This document shows positions 19,632 to 27,345 of a stretch of DNA of 64,000 nt, in pieces; position 1 is the stretch's first letter, and the number at the start of each line of letters is the position of its first letter. The position numbers and the translations under genes are program-made. Below the pieces are notes generated by a model that saw nothing but the letters and a program-made list of their open reading frames with translations, ran no database searches and was not told where the DNA came from. This DNA comes from DAHVFK01 sp963755395 (lineage in GTDB: Bacteria > Pseudomonadota > Gammaproteobacteria > Burkholderiales > SG8-39), in the NCBI GenBank assembly GCA_963755395.1, contig CAVWJJ010000002.1:372001-436000 (forward strand). Reading direction: 5' to 3'.

Positions 19632-21122
19632 ATGGGCGAAGCCGTACCTGTAGAGCGCATCGACGCCTCGCGCCAGCGCGAAGTTGTGCGCCGGCTGCGC
19701 GAGTTCCTGCCCGCGCAGGCGGTGCTGTTCGAGGACGAGGACACGCGGCCCTACGAGTGCGACGGACTCACTGCCTATCGCCGTGCGCCGATGGCGGTGG
19801 CTCTGCCGGAGACGGACGAACAGGTGCGGCGCGTTCTGCAGACCTGCTCGGCGCTCGGCGTGCCGGTGGTGCCGCGCGGCGCGGGCACCGGACTGTCCGG
19901 CGGGGCGCTGCCGCTGGCCGACGGCGTGCTGCTCTCGATGGCCAAGTTCATGCGCGCGCTGCGCATCGACCCGGTCGCGCGCCTGGCGGTGGTGCAGCCG
20001 GGCGTGCGCAACGCCGCCATCTCGGACCTGGTGGCGCCGTTCGGGCTCTACTACGCGCCCGACCCTTCGAGCCAGATCGCGTGCTCGATCGGCGGCAACG
20101 TGGCCGAGAACTCGGGCGGGGTGCACTGTCTCAAGTACGGCCTGACGGTGCACAACGTAATGCGCGTGCGGGGCTACACCATCGACGGCGAGGCGGTCGA
20201 CTTCGGTAGTGAGGCGCTCGACGCGCCTGGCTACGACCTGCTCGCGCTCGCGATCGGCTCCGAGGGCCTGCTCGTCGTCGTTACCGAGGTGACGGTCAAG
20301 CTGCTGCCCAAGCCGCAGCTCGCGCGCGTCGTGATGGCGTCGTTCGGCGATGTCGAGACCGCGGGCCAGGCGGTCGCCGCCGTGATCGCGGCCGGAATCA
20401 TTCCCGCGGGCCTCGAGATGATGGACAAGCCGGCCACGCGCGCGGTGGAGGAGTTCGTGCATGCCGGCTACGATCTGGACGCGGCGGCGATCCTGCTGTG
20501 CGAATCCGACGGCACGCCGGAGGAAGTGGAAGAGGAGATCGCGCGCGTCAAGCAGGTTCTGTCGAACGCGGGCGCGACGCGCATGACGGTGTCGCGCGAC
20601 GAGGCCGAGCGGTTGCGCTTCTGGTCCGGGCGCAAGGCGGCGTTCCCCGCCGTCGGGCGCATATCGCCCGACTACTACTGCATGGACGGAACCATCCCAC
20701 GCCGTCGCCTGGGCGAGATCCTGCGCTTTATCGGCGAGATGGAAACCAAGTATGGCCTGCGCTGCCCAAATGTGTTCCACGCGGGCGATGGCAACCTGCA
20801 CCCGCTGATCCTGTACGACGCGAACGACCCTGAGCAGCTGCACCGCACCGAGCAGTTCGCGCGCGAGGTGCTCGAGAAATGCGTCGAGGTCGGCGGCACG
20901 ATCACCGGCGAGCACGGCGTGGGGGTCGAGAAGATCGACCAGATGTGCACCCAGTTCGGGCGCGCGGAGCTCGAGGCCTTCCACGCGGTGAAACGCGCGT
21001 TCGATCCCGCCGGCCTGCTCAACCCCGGCAAGGCGGTGCCCACCCTGGCACGCTGCGCCGAGTATCGCGGCATGCACGTGCACGGCGGCCAGCTGCCGTT
21101 TCCCGATCTGCCGCGCTTCTGA
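19632..21122 (+). CDS. glcD: Glycolate oxidase subunit GlcD (FAD-linked)
   Basis: The catalytic FAD subunit of the glycolate oxidase complex, oxidising glycolate (or a related 2-hydroxy acid) to the 2-oxo acid. 496 residues. The PCMH-type FAD-binding region is visible as PVVPRGAGTGLSGGALPL and IGGNVAENSGGVHCLKYG. The C-terminal half contains NVFHAGDGNLHPLILYD and TGEHGVGVEKIDQM, diagnostic of the GlcD/D-lactate dehydrogenase family. The stop overlaps the glcE start by one base, so the genes are translationally coupled. Confidence 0.95.
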   Translation: MGEAVPVERIDASRQREVVRRLREFLPAQAVLFEDEDTRPYECDGLTAYRRAPMAVALPETDEQVRRVLQTCSALGVPVVPRGAGTGLSGGALPLADGVLLSMAKFMRALRIDPVARLAVVQPGVRNAAISDLVAPFGLYYAPDPSSQIACSIGGNVAENSGGVHCLKYGLTVHNVMRVRGYTIDGEAVDFGSEALDAPGYDLLALAIGSEGLLVVVTEVTVKLLPKPQLARVVMASFGDVETAGQAVAAVIAAGIIPAGLEMMDKPATRAVEEFVHAGYDLDAAAILLCESDGTPEEVEEEIARVKQVLSNAGATRMTVSRDEAERLRFWSGRKAAFPAVGRISPDYYCMDGTIPRRRLGEILRFIGEMETKYGLRCPNVFHAGDGNLHPLILYDANDPEQLHRTEQFAREVLEKCVEVGGTITGEHGVGVEKIDQMCTQFGRAELEAFHAVKRAFDPAGLLNPGKAVPTLARCAEYRGMHVHGGQLPFPDLPRF

Positions 21123-22180
21123 TGCAGGCCGTCCTCGAAGCGATGGCCGAGAGGGTACGCGCGGCGGCGCAGGACGCGCGGCCGCTGCGCCCGCGCGGCG
21201 GCGGCAGCAAGGACTTCTACGGCAACGAGCTCGCCGGCGAGCCGCTCGACACGCGCGCCTACGCGGGCATGGTCAACTACGAGCCGAGCGAGCTGGTGGT
21301 CACGGCACGTTGCGGCACGCCGCTCGCGGAGCTCGAGCAGGCGCTGGCCGCGAACGGCCAGATGCTGCCGTTCGAGCCGCCTCATTTCGGACCGGGCGCG
21401 ACGCTCGGAGGCTGCGTGGCCGCCGGCCTGTCCGGGCCGCGGCGCGCGAGCGCCGGCGCGGTGCGCGACTTCGTGCTCGGTGCGCGCCTGCTCGACGGCC
21501 GCGGCCGCGTGCTCGCTTTCGGCGGCGAGGTGATGAAGAACGTCGCCGGCTACGACGTTTCGCGCCTGCTCGCGGGCTCGCTCGGCACGCTGGGCGTGAT
21601 TCTCGAGGTGTCGCTCAAGGTGCTGCCGTGCCCCGCGGCCGAAGCGACGTTGCGGCTGGAGGCGCCGCAGGACAAGGCGCTGGAATGGATGAACCATTGG
21701 GCCGGCAAGCCGCTGCCGATCTCGGCCACCTGCTACCTGAACGGTGAGCTGAGCGTGCGCCTGTCGGGCGCCGCAGCAGCGGTGCGCGCGGCGCGCGAGA
21801 CCCTCGGCGGCGAGCAGCTCGGCGACGGCGAGGGGTTCTGGACCGCGCTGCGCGAGCAGACGCATCCGTATTTCGCGCCCGAAGCGACGCTGTGGCGCCT
21901 GTCGCTGCCATCGAACGCGGCGCCGACGCGCCTGCCCGGTGAGGAGCTGATCGAGTGGGGCGGCGCGTTGCGCTGGCTTGCGTCCGCCGGCGAGGCGCGC
22001 ACGATACGCGAGGCTGCGCAGCGCGCGGGCGGCCATGCGACGCTGTTCCGCGCGCGCGACAAGTCATCGGGCGCGTTCACGCCGCTCGGGCCGGTCCATA
22101 TGAAGCTGCAGCGCGAGCTCAAGGCCGTGTTCGACCCCGCGCGGATCTTCAACCCCGGCCGGCTTTATCCCGATTTGTGA
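21122..22180 (+). CDS. glcE: Glycolate oxidase subunit GlcE (FAD-binding)
   Basis: The second FAD-binding subunit of glycolate oxidase, 352 residues. It has the shorter FAD fold of GlcE: PRGGGSKDFYG near residue 21, GATLGGCVAAGLSGPRRAS and GEVMKNVAGYDVSRL. ATG at 21122 overlaps the glcD stop (TGATG). The last 32 bases overlap the end of the opposite-strand gene at 22149, which separates glcE from glcF. Confidence 0.94.
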   Translation: MQAVLEAMAERVRAAAQDARPLRPRGGGSKDFYGNELAGEPLDTRAYAGMVNYEPSELVVTARCGTPLAELEQALAANGQMLPFEPPHFGPGATLGGCVAAGLSGPRRASAGAVRDFVLGARLLDGRGRVLAFGGEVMKNVAGYDVSRLLAGSLGTLGVILEVSLKVLPCPAAEATLRLEAPQDKALEWMNHWAGKPLPISATCYLNGELSVRLSGAAAAVRAARETLGGEQLGDGEGFWTALREQTHPYFAPEATLWRLSLPSNAAPTRLPGEELIEWGGALRWLASAGEARTIREAAQRAGGHATLFRARDKSSGAFTPLGPVHMKLQRELKAVFDPARIFNPGRLYPDL

Positions 22181-22967
22181 CCAGGCGCTTTTCCTCAAGT
22201 TTCACGTTGTCGCGCGCGAATTGCGCGTACGGCGAGTCGGGGTACTTCCCCAGCAACGTGCGGTACAGCTTGAGCGCGACCTCGGCCTGGCCGGCTTCGC
22301 CGGCCTTGCCGGCGACTTCGATCAGGCGCTTCTGCGCGCCGACCGCGTCGCCGGCGAGCAGTGCGCCCGCGTGCAGCGCCCAGGCCGCCTGCATGAAGCC
22401 GCCTGCGCCGAGCAGGGCGCGCCCGAGCGCCGCCCATTGCGCCGGTGCGAGCCGCAGCTCGGCACGTTCCTCGACGTACTCGGCGAATACGCCGACCGCC
22501 GCGCCCGTCTGGCCGGCGGCGAGGCACAGCCCGATCGCCTGTGCCGCCGCGCGCCGCCGCAGCGCCGCCTGCGCCTCGCCGGGCGCCAGGCGTCTGGCGA
22601 GCAGTGCCGCCACGGCCGCCGCCTGCGCATCGCGACCGTTTTCGATCAGCGCCAGCCGCGCTGCGGCGAAGGCCCCGAACAGTTCACCCTCGCCGAGCGT
22701 CGCCGCGCGCGAACGCATCTGCTCGAAGCTTGGCCTGACGGCTTCCTGCGGCGCGGGCTTTTTCGGCGCCGAAGCCGCGAGCGTCTCGGCCATGAACGCC
22801 GCCAGGCGTTGGTCCTCGTCGTCGGCCGGGACGCCCTCGCGACGGCGGCGCCACGAAACGATGGGAACCGCGGCGACCGGTCCGAGCAGCAGTCCCCAGA
22901 AGCCGGTCAGCACGAACCCGATCCCCGCTGCCAACGGCAGGATCATTTTCCAGTTGGTTCGCTCCAT
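22149..22967 (-). CDS. Membrane-anchored helical-repeat protein of unknown function
   Basis: A protein of about 272 residues. A hydrophobic hairpin near residues 7-35 (MILPLAAGIGFVLTGFWGLLLGPVAAVPIV) anchors it, followed by a linker and, from about residue 75, an Ala-rich set of helices. The C-terminal part VALKLYRTLLGKYPDSPYAQFARDNVKL is TPR-like and suggests a protein-interaction repeat. The start at 22967 (MERTNWKM) is used; an ATG at 22997 is possible. It lies between glcE and glcF on the opposite strand, overlapping glcE by 32 bases. I do not recognise the family. Confidence 0.7.
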   Translation of the reverse strand: MERTNWKMILPLAAGIGFVLTGFWGLLLGPVAAVPIVSWRRRREGVPADDEDQRLAAFMAETLAASAPKKPAPQEAVRPSFEQMRSRAATLGEGELFGAFAAARLALIENGRDAQAAAVAALLARRLAPGEAQAALRRRAAAQAIGLCLAAGQTGAAVGVFAEYVEERAELRLAPAQWAALGRALLGAGGFMQAAWALHAGALLAGDAVGAQKRLIEVAGKAGEAGQAEVALKLYRTLLGKYPDSPYAQFARDNVKLEEKRLVTNRDKAGRG

Positions 22968-23025
22968 GCGTCCTCTCTTCGCACGCGGCCGGCGCAACTA
23001 TAGAGCCTGCGCCCGGGTCTGAACA

Positions 23026-24276
23026 ATGCAGACCAGCCTGGCCGATTTCATCCGTGACACGCCGCAGGGACGCGAGGCGGACGCGGTCCTGCGCAAGTGC
23101 GTGCATTGCGGGTTCTGCACCGCGACCTGCCCCACCTACCAGCTGCTGGGCGACGAGCTGGACGGGCCGCGCGGGCGCATCTACCTGATCAAGCAAATGC
23201 TCGAAGGCGCGCCCGTGACCGCGCGCACGCGCCTGCACCTGGACCGCTGCCTGACCTGCCGCGCGTGCGAGTCGACCTGCCCCTCCGGGGTCCAGTACGG
23301 CAGGCTGGCCGACATCGGGCGCGCGCTGGTGGAAGAACGTGCTCCGCCGCGCAGCTGGGTCGCCCGCGCCACGCGTGCGGCGCTCGCATTCGCGCTGCCG
23401 CGCACGCGCCTGTTCGGCGCCGCGCTTTGGCTGGGGCAGCTGGTGCGGCCGCTGCTGCCGGAGGCACTGAAGGCCAAGGTACCACCGCGTGCCGGCGCGC
23501 CCGGTGCGTGGCCGGCCCCGCGCCATGCGCGCACGATGCTGGTGCTGGCGGGCTGCGTTCAGCCGGTGCTTGCGCCGTCGGTGAACGCTGCCGCGGCGCG
23601 CGTTCTGGACCGGGCGGGTGTGTCGCTCATCGAAGCGCGAGGCGCCGGCTGCTGCGGCGCGGTGCGCTTTCATCTGAACGATCAGGAGGGCGGCCGGGAC
23701 GACATGCGCGCGCTGATCGACGCCTGGTGGCCGGCGATCGAGCGCGGCGAGGTGGAGGCGATCGTGATGACCGCGAGCGGCTGCGGCTCGACGGTCAGGG
23801 ACTACGCCCATTTCCTGGCCCAGGATCCCGCGTTCCGCGACAAGGCGGCGCGCATCGCCGGCATGACGCGTGACCTGTCCGAGGTGGTCGCCGCCGAAGC
23901 CGAGGCGCTGGGCGCGCAGTTGGGCGGCAAAGCGCCGCGCGGGCGAGTCGCATTCCAATCGCCCTGCTCGCTGCAGCACGGGCAGCAGATCCGCGGCGTG
24001 GTCGAGGCGCTGCTCGCGCGCGCCGGCTACGAGCTCACGCCGGTGGCCGAGGCGCACCTGTGCTGCGGCTCGGCCGGGACCTACTCGATCCTGCAGCCCG
24101 AGCTGTCGCTGCAGCTGCGTGCGCGCAAGCTCGGCGCGCTGCAGGCCGGCGTTCCGGCGCAGATCGCGACCGCGAACGTCGGCTGCCTGGCCCACCTGCA
24201 GGCCGGTACCGAGACCCCGGTCAGGCACTGGATCGAGCTGGTCGACGAGGCGCTGCGGCGTACAATTCCGGCATGA
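23026..24276 (+). CDS. glcF: Glycolate oxidase iron-sulfur subunit GlcF
   Basis: The electron-transfer subunit of glycolate oxidase, 416 residues. Two [4Fe-4S] motifs lie near residues 25-80: CVHCGFCTATCP and CLTCRACESTCPSG. Two CCG-type motifs follow (GAGCCGAVRFH and HLCCGSAGTYS), as in the heterodisulfide-reductase-like fold of GlcF. It is read in the same direction as glcDE but separated from glcE by an opposite-strand gene, so it must use its own promoter or long read-through. The stop overlaps the start of the next gene (ATGA). Confidence 0.95.
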   Translation: MQTSLADFIRDTPQGREADAVLRKCVHCGFCTATCPTYQLLGDELDGPRGRIYLIKQMLEGAPVTARTRLHLDRCLTCRACESTCPSGVQYGRLADIGRALVEERAPPRSWVARATRAALAFALPRTRLFGAALWLGQLVRPLLPEALKAKVPPRAGAPGAWPAPRHARTMLVLAGCVQPVLAPSVNAAAARVLDRAGVSLIEARGAGCCGAVRFHLNDQEGGRDDMRALIDAWWPAIERGEVEAIVMTASGCGSTVRDYAHFLAQDPAFRDKAARIAGMTRDLSEVVAAEAEALGAQLGGKAPRGRVAFQSPCSLQHGQQIRGVVEALLARAGYELTPVAEAHLCCGSAGTYSILQPELSLQLRARKLGALQAGVPAQIATANVGCLAHLQAGTETPVRHWIELVDEALRRTIPA

Positions 24277-26378
24277 ACGCCCCCCAGAGCGCGGACGCGC
24301 TGGCGAACGCCGACAGCGAAGTGAAGGTGGTGCGCGCGGCCTGCCCGCACGACTGCCCCGACACCTGCGCCATGCTGGTGAGCGTCAAGGACGGCGTCGC
24401 GGTCAAGGTCCAGGGCGACCCGTCGATGCCGTTCACCGACGGCACGCTGTGCACCAAGGTCGCCTATTACCTCGAGCGCACCTATTCCCCCGACCGCCTG
24501 CTCCACCCGCTCAGGCGGGTCGGCCCGAAGGGCAGCCGCCAGTTCCGCCGCATCGGCTGGGACGAGGCGCTGGACGAAATCGCCGCGCGGCTCAAGGATC
24601 TTGCCGCCTCGCCCGAGGGACCCGAGACGATCCTGCCGTGCAGCTACGCCGGCACGATGGGGATGGTGCAGTACAGCTCGATGGACCGGCGCTTCTTCCA
24701 CAAGCTCGGCGCGTCCATCCTCGACCGCACCCTGTGCTCGAGCGCGGGCAAGTTCGGCCTCAAGGCCACGCTTGGCGGCTCGGTGGGCATGGACCCCGAG
24801 CGCTTCGACGAGGCGAAGCTGATCATCCTGTGGGGCGCGAATCCGGTCGTTTCCAATCTTCACCTGTGGTCGCGGGTGCAGCAGGCCAAGCGGCGCGGCG
24901 CAAAGGTGGTGGCGATCGACCCCTATCGCAGCCTGTCGGCGGAGAAGTGCAGCCAGCACATCGCGCCGCTGCCGGGAACCGACGGCGCGCTGGCGCTGGG
25001 CATGATGCACGTGCTGATCGCCGAAGGCCTGATCGACCGCGACTACATCGCGCGCCACACGCTCGGCTTCGAGCAGCTGGCCGAGCGTGTCCAGCGCTAC
25101 GCGCCCGACTGGGCGGCGCGGACCTGCGGCATCGCGGCCGAAGAGGTGGTCAACCTCGCGCGCGAGTACGGCCGCGCGCGCCCCGCGGCGATTCGGCTGA
25201 ACTACGGCATGCAGCGTCACGCGGGCGGCGGAATCGCGGCGCGCACGATCGCCTGCCTGCCCGCGCTCACCGGCGCCTGGCGCGAGGCGGCCGGCGGCAT
25301 CGTGCTGACGACCGCGGACTTCTACGGTTTCGACCACGCCGCGCTCGAGCGCCCGGATCTGCTCGCCGGCCGCCGGCCACGCGTGATCAACCAGTCCGCG
25401 CTCGGCGACGCGCTCACCCGAGCCGACTCGCCGGTGCGCGCGACGATCGTCTACAACAACAACCCGGTGGCGGTCTGCCCCGATTCGGAGAAGGTGATCG
25501 CGGGATTCGCGCGCGAGGACCTGTTCTGCGTCGTGATGGACTCATTCCTCACCGACACCGCGGACTACGCCGATATCGTGCTGCCGGCGACCACGCAGCT
25601 CGAGCACCACGACGTGCACAAGTCCTACGGTCACCTGTACGTGCTCGGCAACAGCCCGGCAATCGCACCGGTGGGCGAATCGCTGCCGAACTCGGAAGTG
25701 TTCAGGCGATTGGCCGCGCGCATGGGGTTCGACGAGCCGTGTTTTCGCGACAGCGACGAGGACATCTGCGCGCAGGCGCTCGCCTCGGTCAACCCGCGCA
25801 TGCGCGGCGTCGCCTGGCGCGAGGTGAAGGAGAAGGGCTGGCAGCGGCTGCAGGTGCCCGAGCGCTTCGCGCCGTTCGCCGAGGGCGGCTTTCCGACCCC
25901 GTCCGGCAAGTGCGAGTTCTACAGCGAGTCGCTCGCGCGCCAGGGCCTCGACCCGCTGCCGTTCTTCAATCCGCCGGCCGAGTCGGTGGTGAGCAACCCG
26001 GAGCTTGCCGGGCGCTACCCGCTTGCGTTCCTGTCGCCGCCGGCGCGCCATTTCCTCAACTCGACCTTCGCCAACCTGAAGCGGTTCCGCGACTTCGAAG
26101 GCGAGCCTGGGCTTGAGATGCATCCGGAGGATGCGGCGGCGCGAGGCATCCGCGACGGCGACCAGGTGCGCGTATTCAACGCGCGCGGCGAGTTCAGCCT
26201 GCGCGCGAGCGTGAACGGCAAGCCGCGGCGCGGCGTGGTAGTGGCGCCGTCGGTATGGTGGAAGAAATTCTCGCCGGACGGCCGCAACGCGAACCAGGTC
26301 ACCTCGCAGCGCACCGCCGATCTGGGCGGCGGCGCGACCTTCTACGATTGCCTGGTGCAAGTCGAGAAGTCCGGCTGA
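24273..26378 (+). CDS. Molybdopterin-dependent oxidoreductase, catalytic subunit
   Basis: A 701-residue Mo-bisPGD enzyme of the DMSO reductase superfamily. Near the N-terminus CPHDCPDTC plus a later Cys (LCTK) form an [4Fe-4S] site. The segment LCSSAGKFG is at the position of the metal ligand, followed by WGANPVVSNLHLW and the substrate region ATIVYNNNPVAVCPD. The C-terminal cofactor-binding domain ends near DCLVQVEKSG. There is no Tat signal, so it is probably cytoplasmic, and no partner iron-sulfur or membrane subunit is adjacent. ATG at 24273 overlaps the glcF stop, so it is coupled to glcF. The substrate is unknown; linkage to glcF suggests a role in organic acid oxidation, but this is inference. 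Confidence 0.88.
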   Translation: MNAPQSADALANADSEVKVVRAACPHDCPDTCAMLVSVKDGVAVKVQGDPSMPFTDGTLCTKVAYYLERTYSPDRLLHPLRRVGPKGSRQFRRIGWDEALDEIAARLKDLAASPEGPETILPCSYAGTMGMVQYSSMDRRFFHKLGASILDRTLCSSAGKFGLKATLGGSVGMDPERFDEAKLIILWGANPVVSNLHLWSRVQQAKRRGAKVVAIDPYRSLSAEKCSQHIAPLPGTDGALALGMMHVLIAEGLIDRDYIARHTLGFEQLAERVQRYAPDWAARTCGIAAEEVVNLAREYGRARPAAIRLNYGMQRHAGGGIAARTIACLPALTGAWREAAGGIVLTTADFYGFDHAALERPDLLAGRRPRVINQSALGDALTRADSPVRATIVYNNNPVAVCPDSEKVIAGFAREDLFCVVMDSFLTDTADYADIVLPATTQLEHHDVHKSYGHLYVLGNSPAIAPVGESLPNSEVFRRLAARMGFDEPCFRDSDEDICAQALASVNPRMRGVAWREVKEKGWQRLQVPERFAPFAEGGFPTPSGKCEFYSESLARQGLDPLPFFNPPAESVVSNPELAGRYPLAFLSPPARHFLNSTFANLKRFRDFEGEPGLEMHPEDAAARGIRDGDQVRVFNARGEFSLRASVNGKPRRGVVVAPSVWWKKFSPDGRNANQVTSQRTADLGGGATFYDCLVQVEKSG

Positions 26379-26396
26379 GAAACGGAGGGCCGGGCG

Positions 26397-27344
26397 ATGC
26401 CGGGCGCGACGCATCTGTTCCTGAGCGACGAGCTCGGCGGCTACGGCTTTCCCGCCGGGCACCCGTTATCGATCGACCGCCAGGGCGCGTTCTGGCGCAC
26501 CGCCGCGGCGCGCGGGATCGACGCCCGTGTCACGCTGGCGGCATCCTTGCCCGCGGCGCGCGACGAGATCGAGCGCTTTCACCGCCCAGAGTACGTCGAG
26601 CGCGTGATCGCGGCCTCGCGCGAGGGCGTAGGCTACCTCGACTACGGCGACACGCCCGCGTTTCCGGGCTGCTACGAGGCGGCGGCGCACCTGGTCGGCG
26701 CGGCGCTCGAGGGCGCGCGGCGAATTCTGCGCGGCGAGGCGCGCCGCACCTTCCAGCCGATCGGCGGCCTGCACCACGCGCGGCGCGGCGCGGCCGCGGG
26801 CTTTTGCGTGTTCAACGACCTGGGCGTGCTGATCGAGGCGCTGCGCGCGGAGCACGGCATTCGCCGCATCGCCTACGTCGACATCGACGTCCACCATGGC
26901 GACGGGGTGTACTACGAGTTCGAGGACGACCCCGAGCTGATCGTTGCCGACATACACGAGGACGGATCTTTTCTCTACCCCGGCTCGGGCTGCGCCTACG
27001 AGGCGGGAACGGGCCCCGCGCTCGGCACCAAGCTCAACCTGCCGCTGCGCCCGGGGGCGGGCGACGCGGAGTTCTTCCGCGCCTGGGAGCAGGCCGAGCG
27101 CTTCATCGAGGGCTATGCGCCGCAGTTCGTGATCCTGCAGTGCGGCGCCGACGGCCTGGCCGGCGATCCGCTCGCGGACCTGCGCCTGACGGCCGCGGCG
27201 CACGCGCATGCGGCGCGGCGGCTTGCTGCGCTCGCGGAGCGCCACGCCCAAGGGCGGCTGATGGCGTTCGGCGGCGGCGGCTACAGCCTCGAGAACCTCG
27301 GCATGGCGTGGTGCGCCGTGCTGGAAGCACTGATTGAAGCCTGA
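26397..27344 (+). CDS. Histone deacetylase-like (AcuC/AphA family) hydrolase
   Basis: A 315-residue zinc-dependent deacetylase-fold protein. The conserved HH pair (GGLHHARRG), the metal-binding DIDVHHGDGVYYEF, and the GGGGYSLENLG motif with the transition-state tyrosine are all present. Bacterial members deacetylate acetyl-CoA synthetase (AcuC), polyamines or other amides; the actual substrate here is not evident. It starts 18 bp after the molybdopterin oxidoreductase gene and ends just before the diguanylate cyclase start. Confidence 0.9.
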   Translation: MPGATHLFLSDELGGYGFPAGHPLSIDRQGAFWRTAAARGIDARVTLAASLPAARDEIERFHRPEYVERVIAASREGVGYLDYGDTPAFPGCYEAAAHLVGAALEGARRILRGEARRTFQPIGGLHHARRGAAAGFCVFNDLGVLIEALRAEHGIRRIAYVDIDVHHGDGVYYEFEDDPELIVADIHEDGSFLYPGSGCAYEAGTGPALGTKLNLPLRPGAGDAEFFRAWEQAERFIEGYAPQFVILQCGADGLAGDPLADLRLTAAAHAHAARRLAALAERHAQGRLMAFGGGGYSLENLGMAWCAVLEALIEA

Positions 27345-27345
27345 G

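Noticed and set aside
19572..22036. Large minus-strand open frames opposite glcD and glcE
   Set aside because: GC-codon shadow of genes with clear motifs; no ribosome site or domain support.
23870..26116. 748-residue plus-strand open frame over glcF and the molybdopterin oxidoreductase
   Set aside because: It is a shifted reading of two coupled genes that have convincing cofactor motifs in their own frames; the product is compositionally biased.
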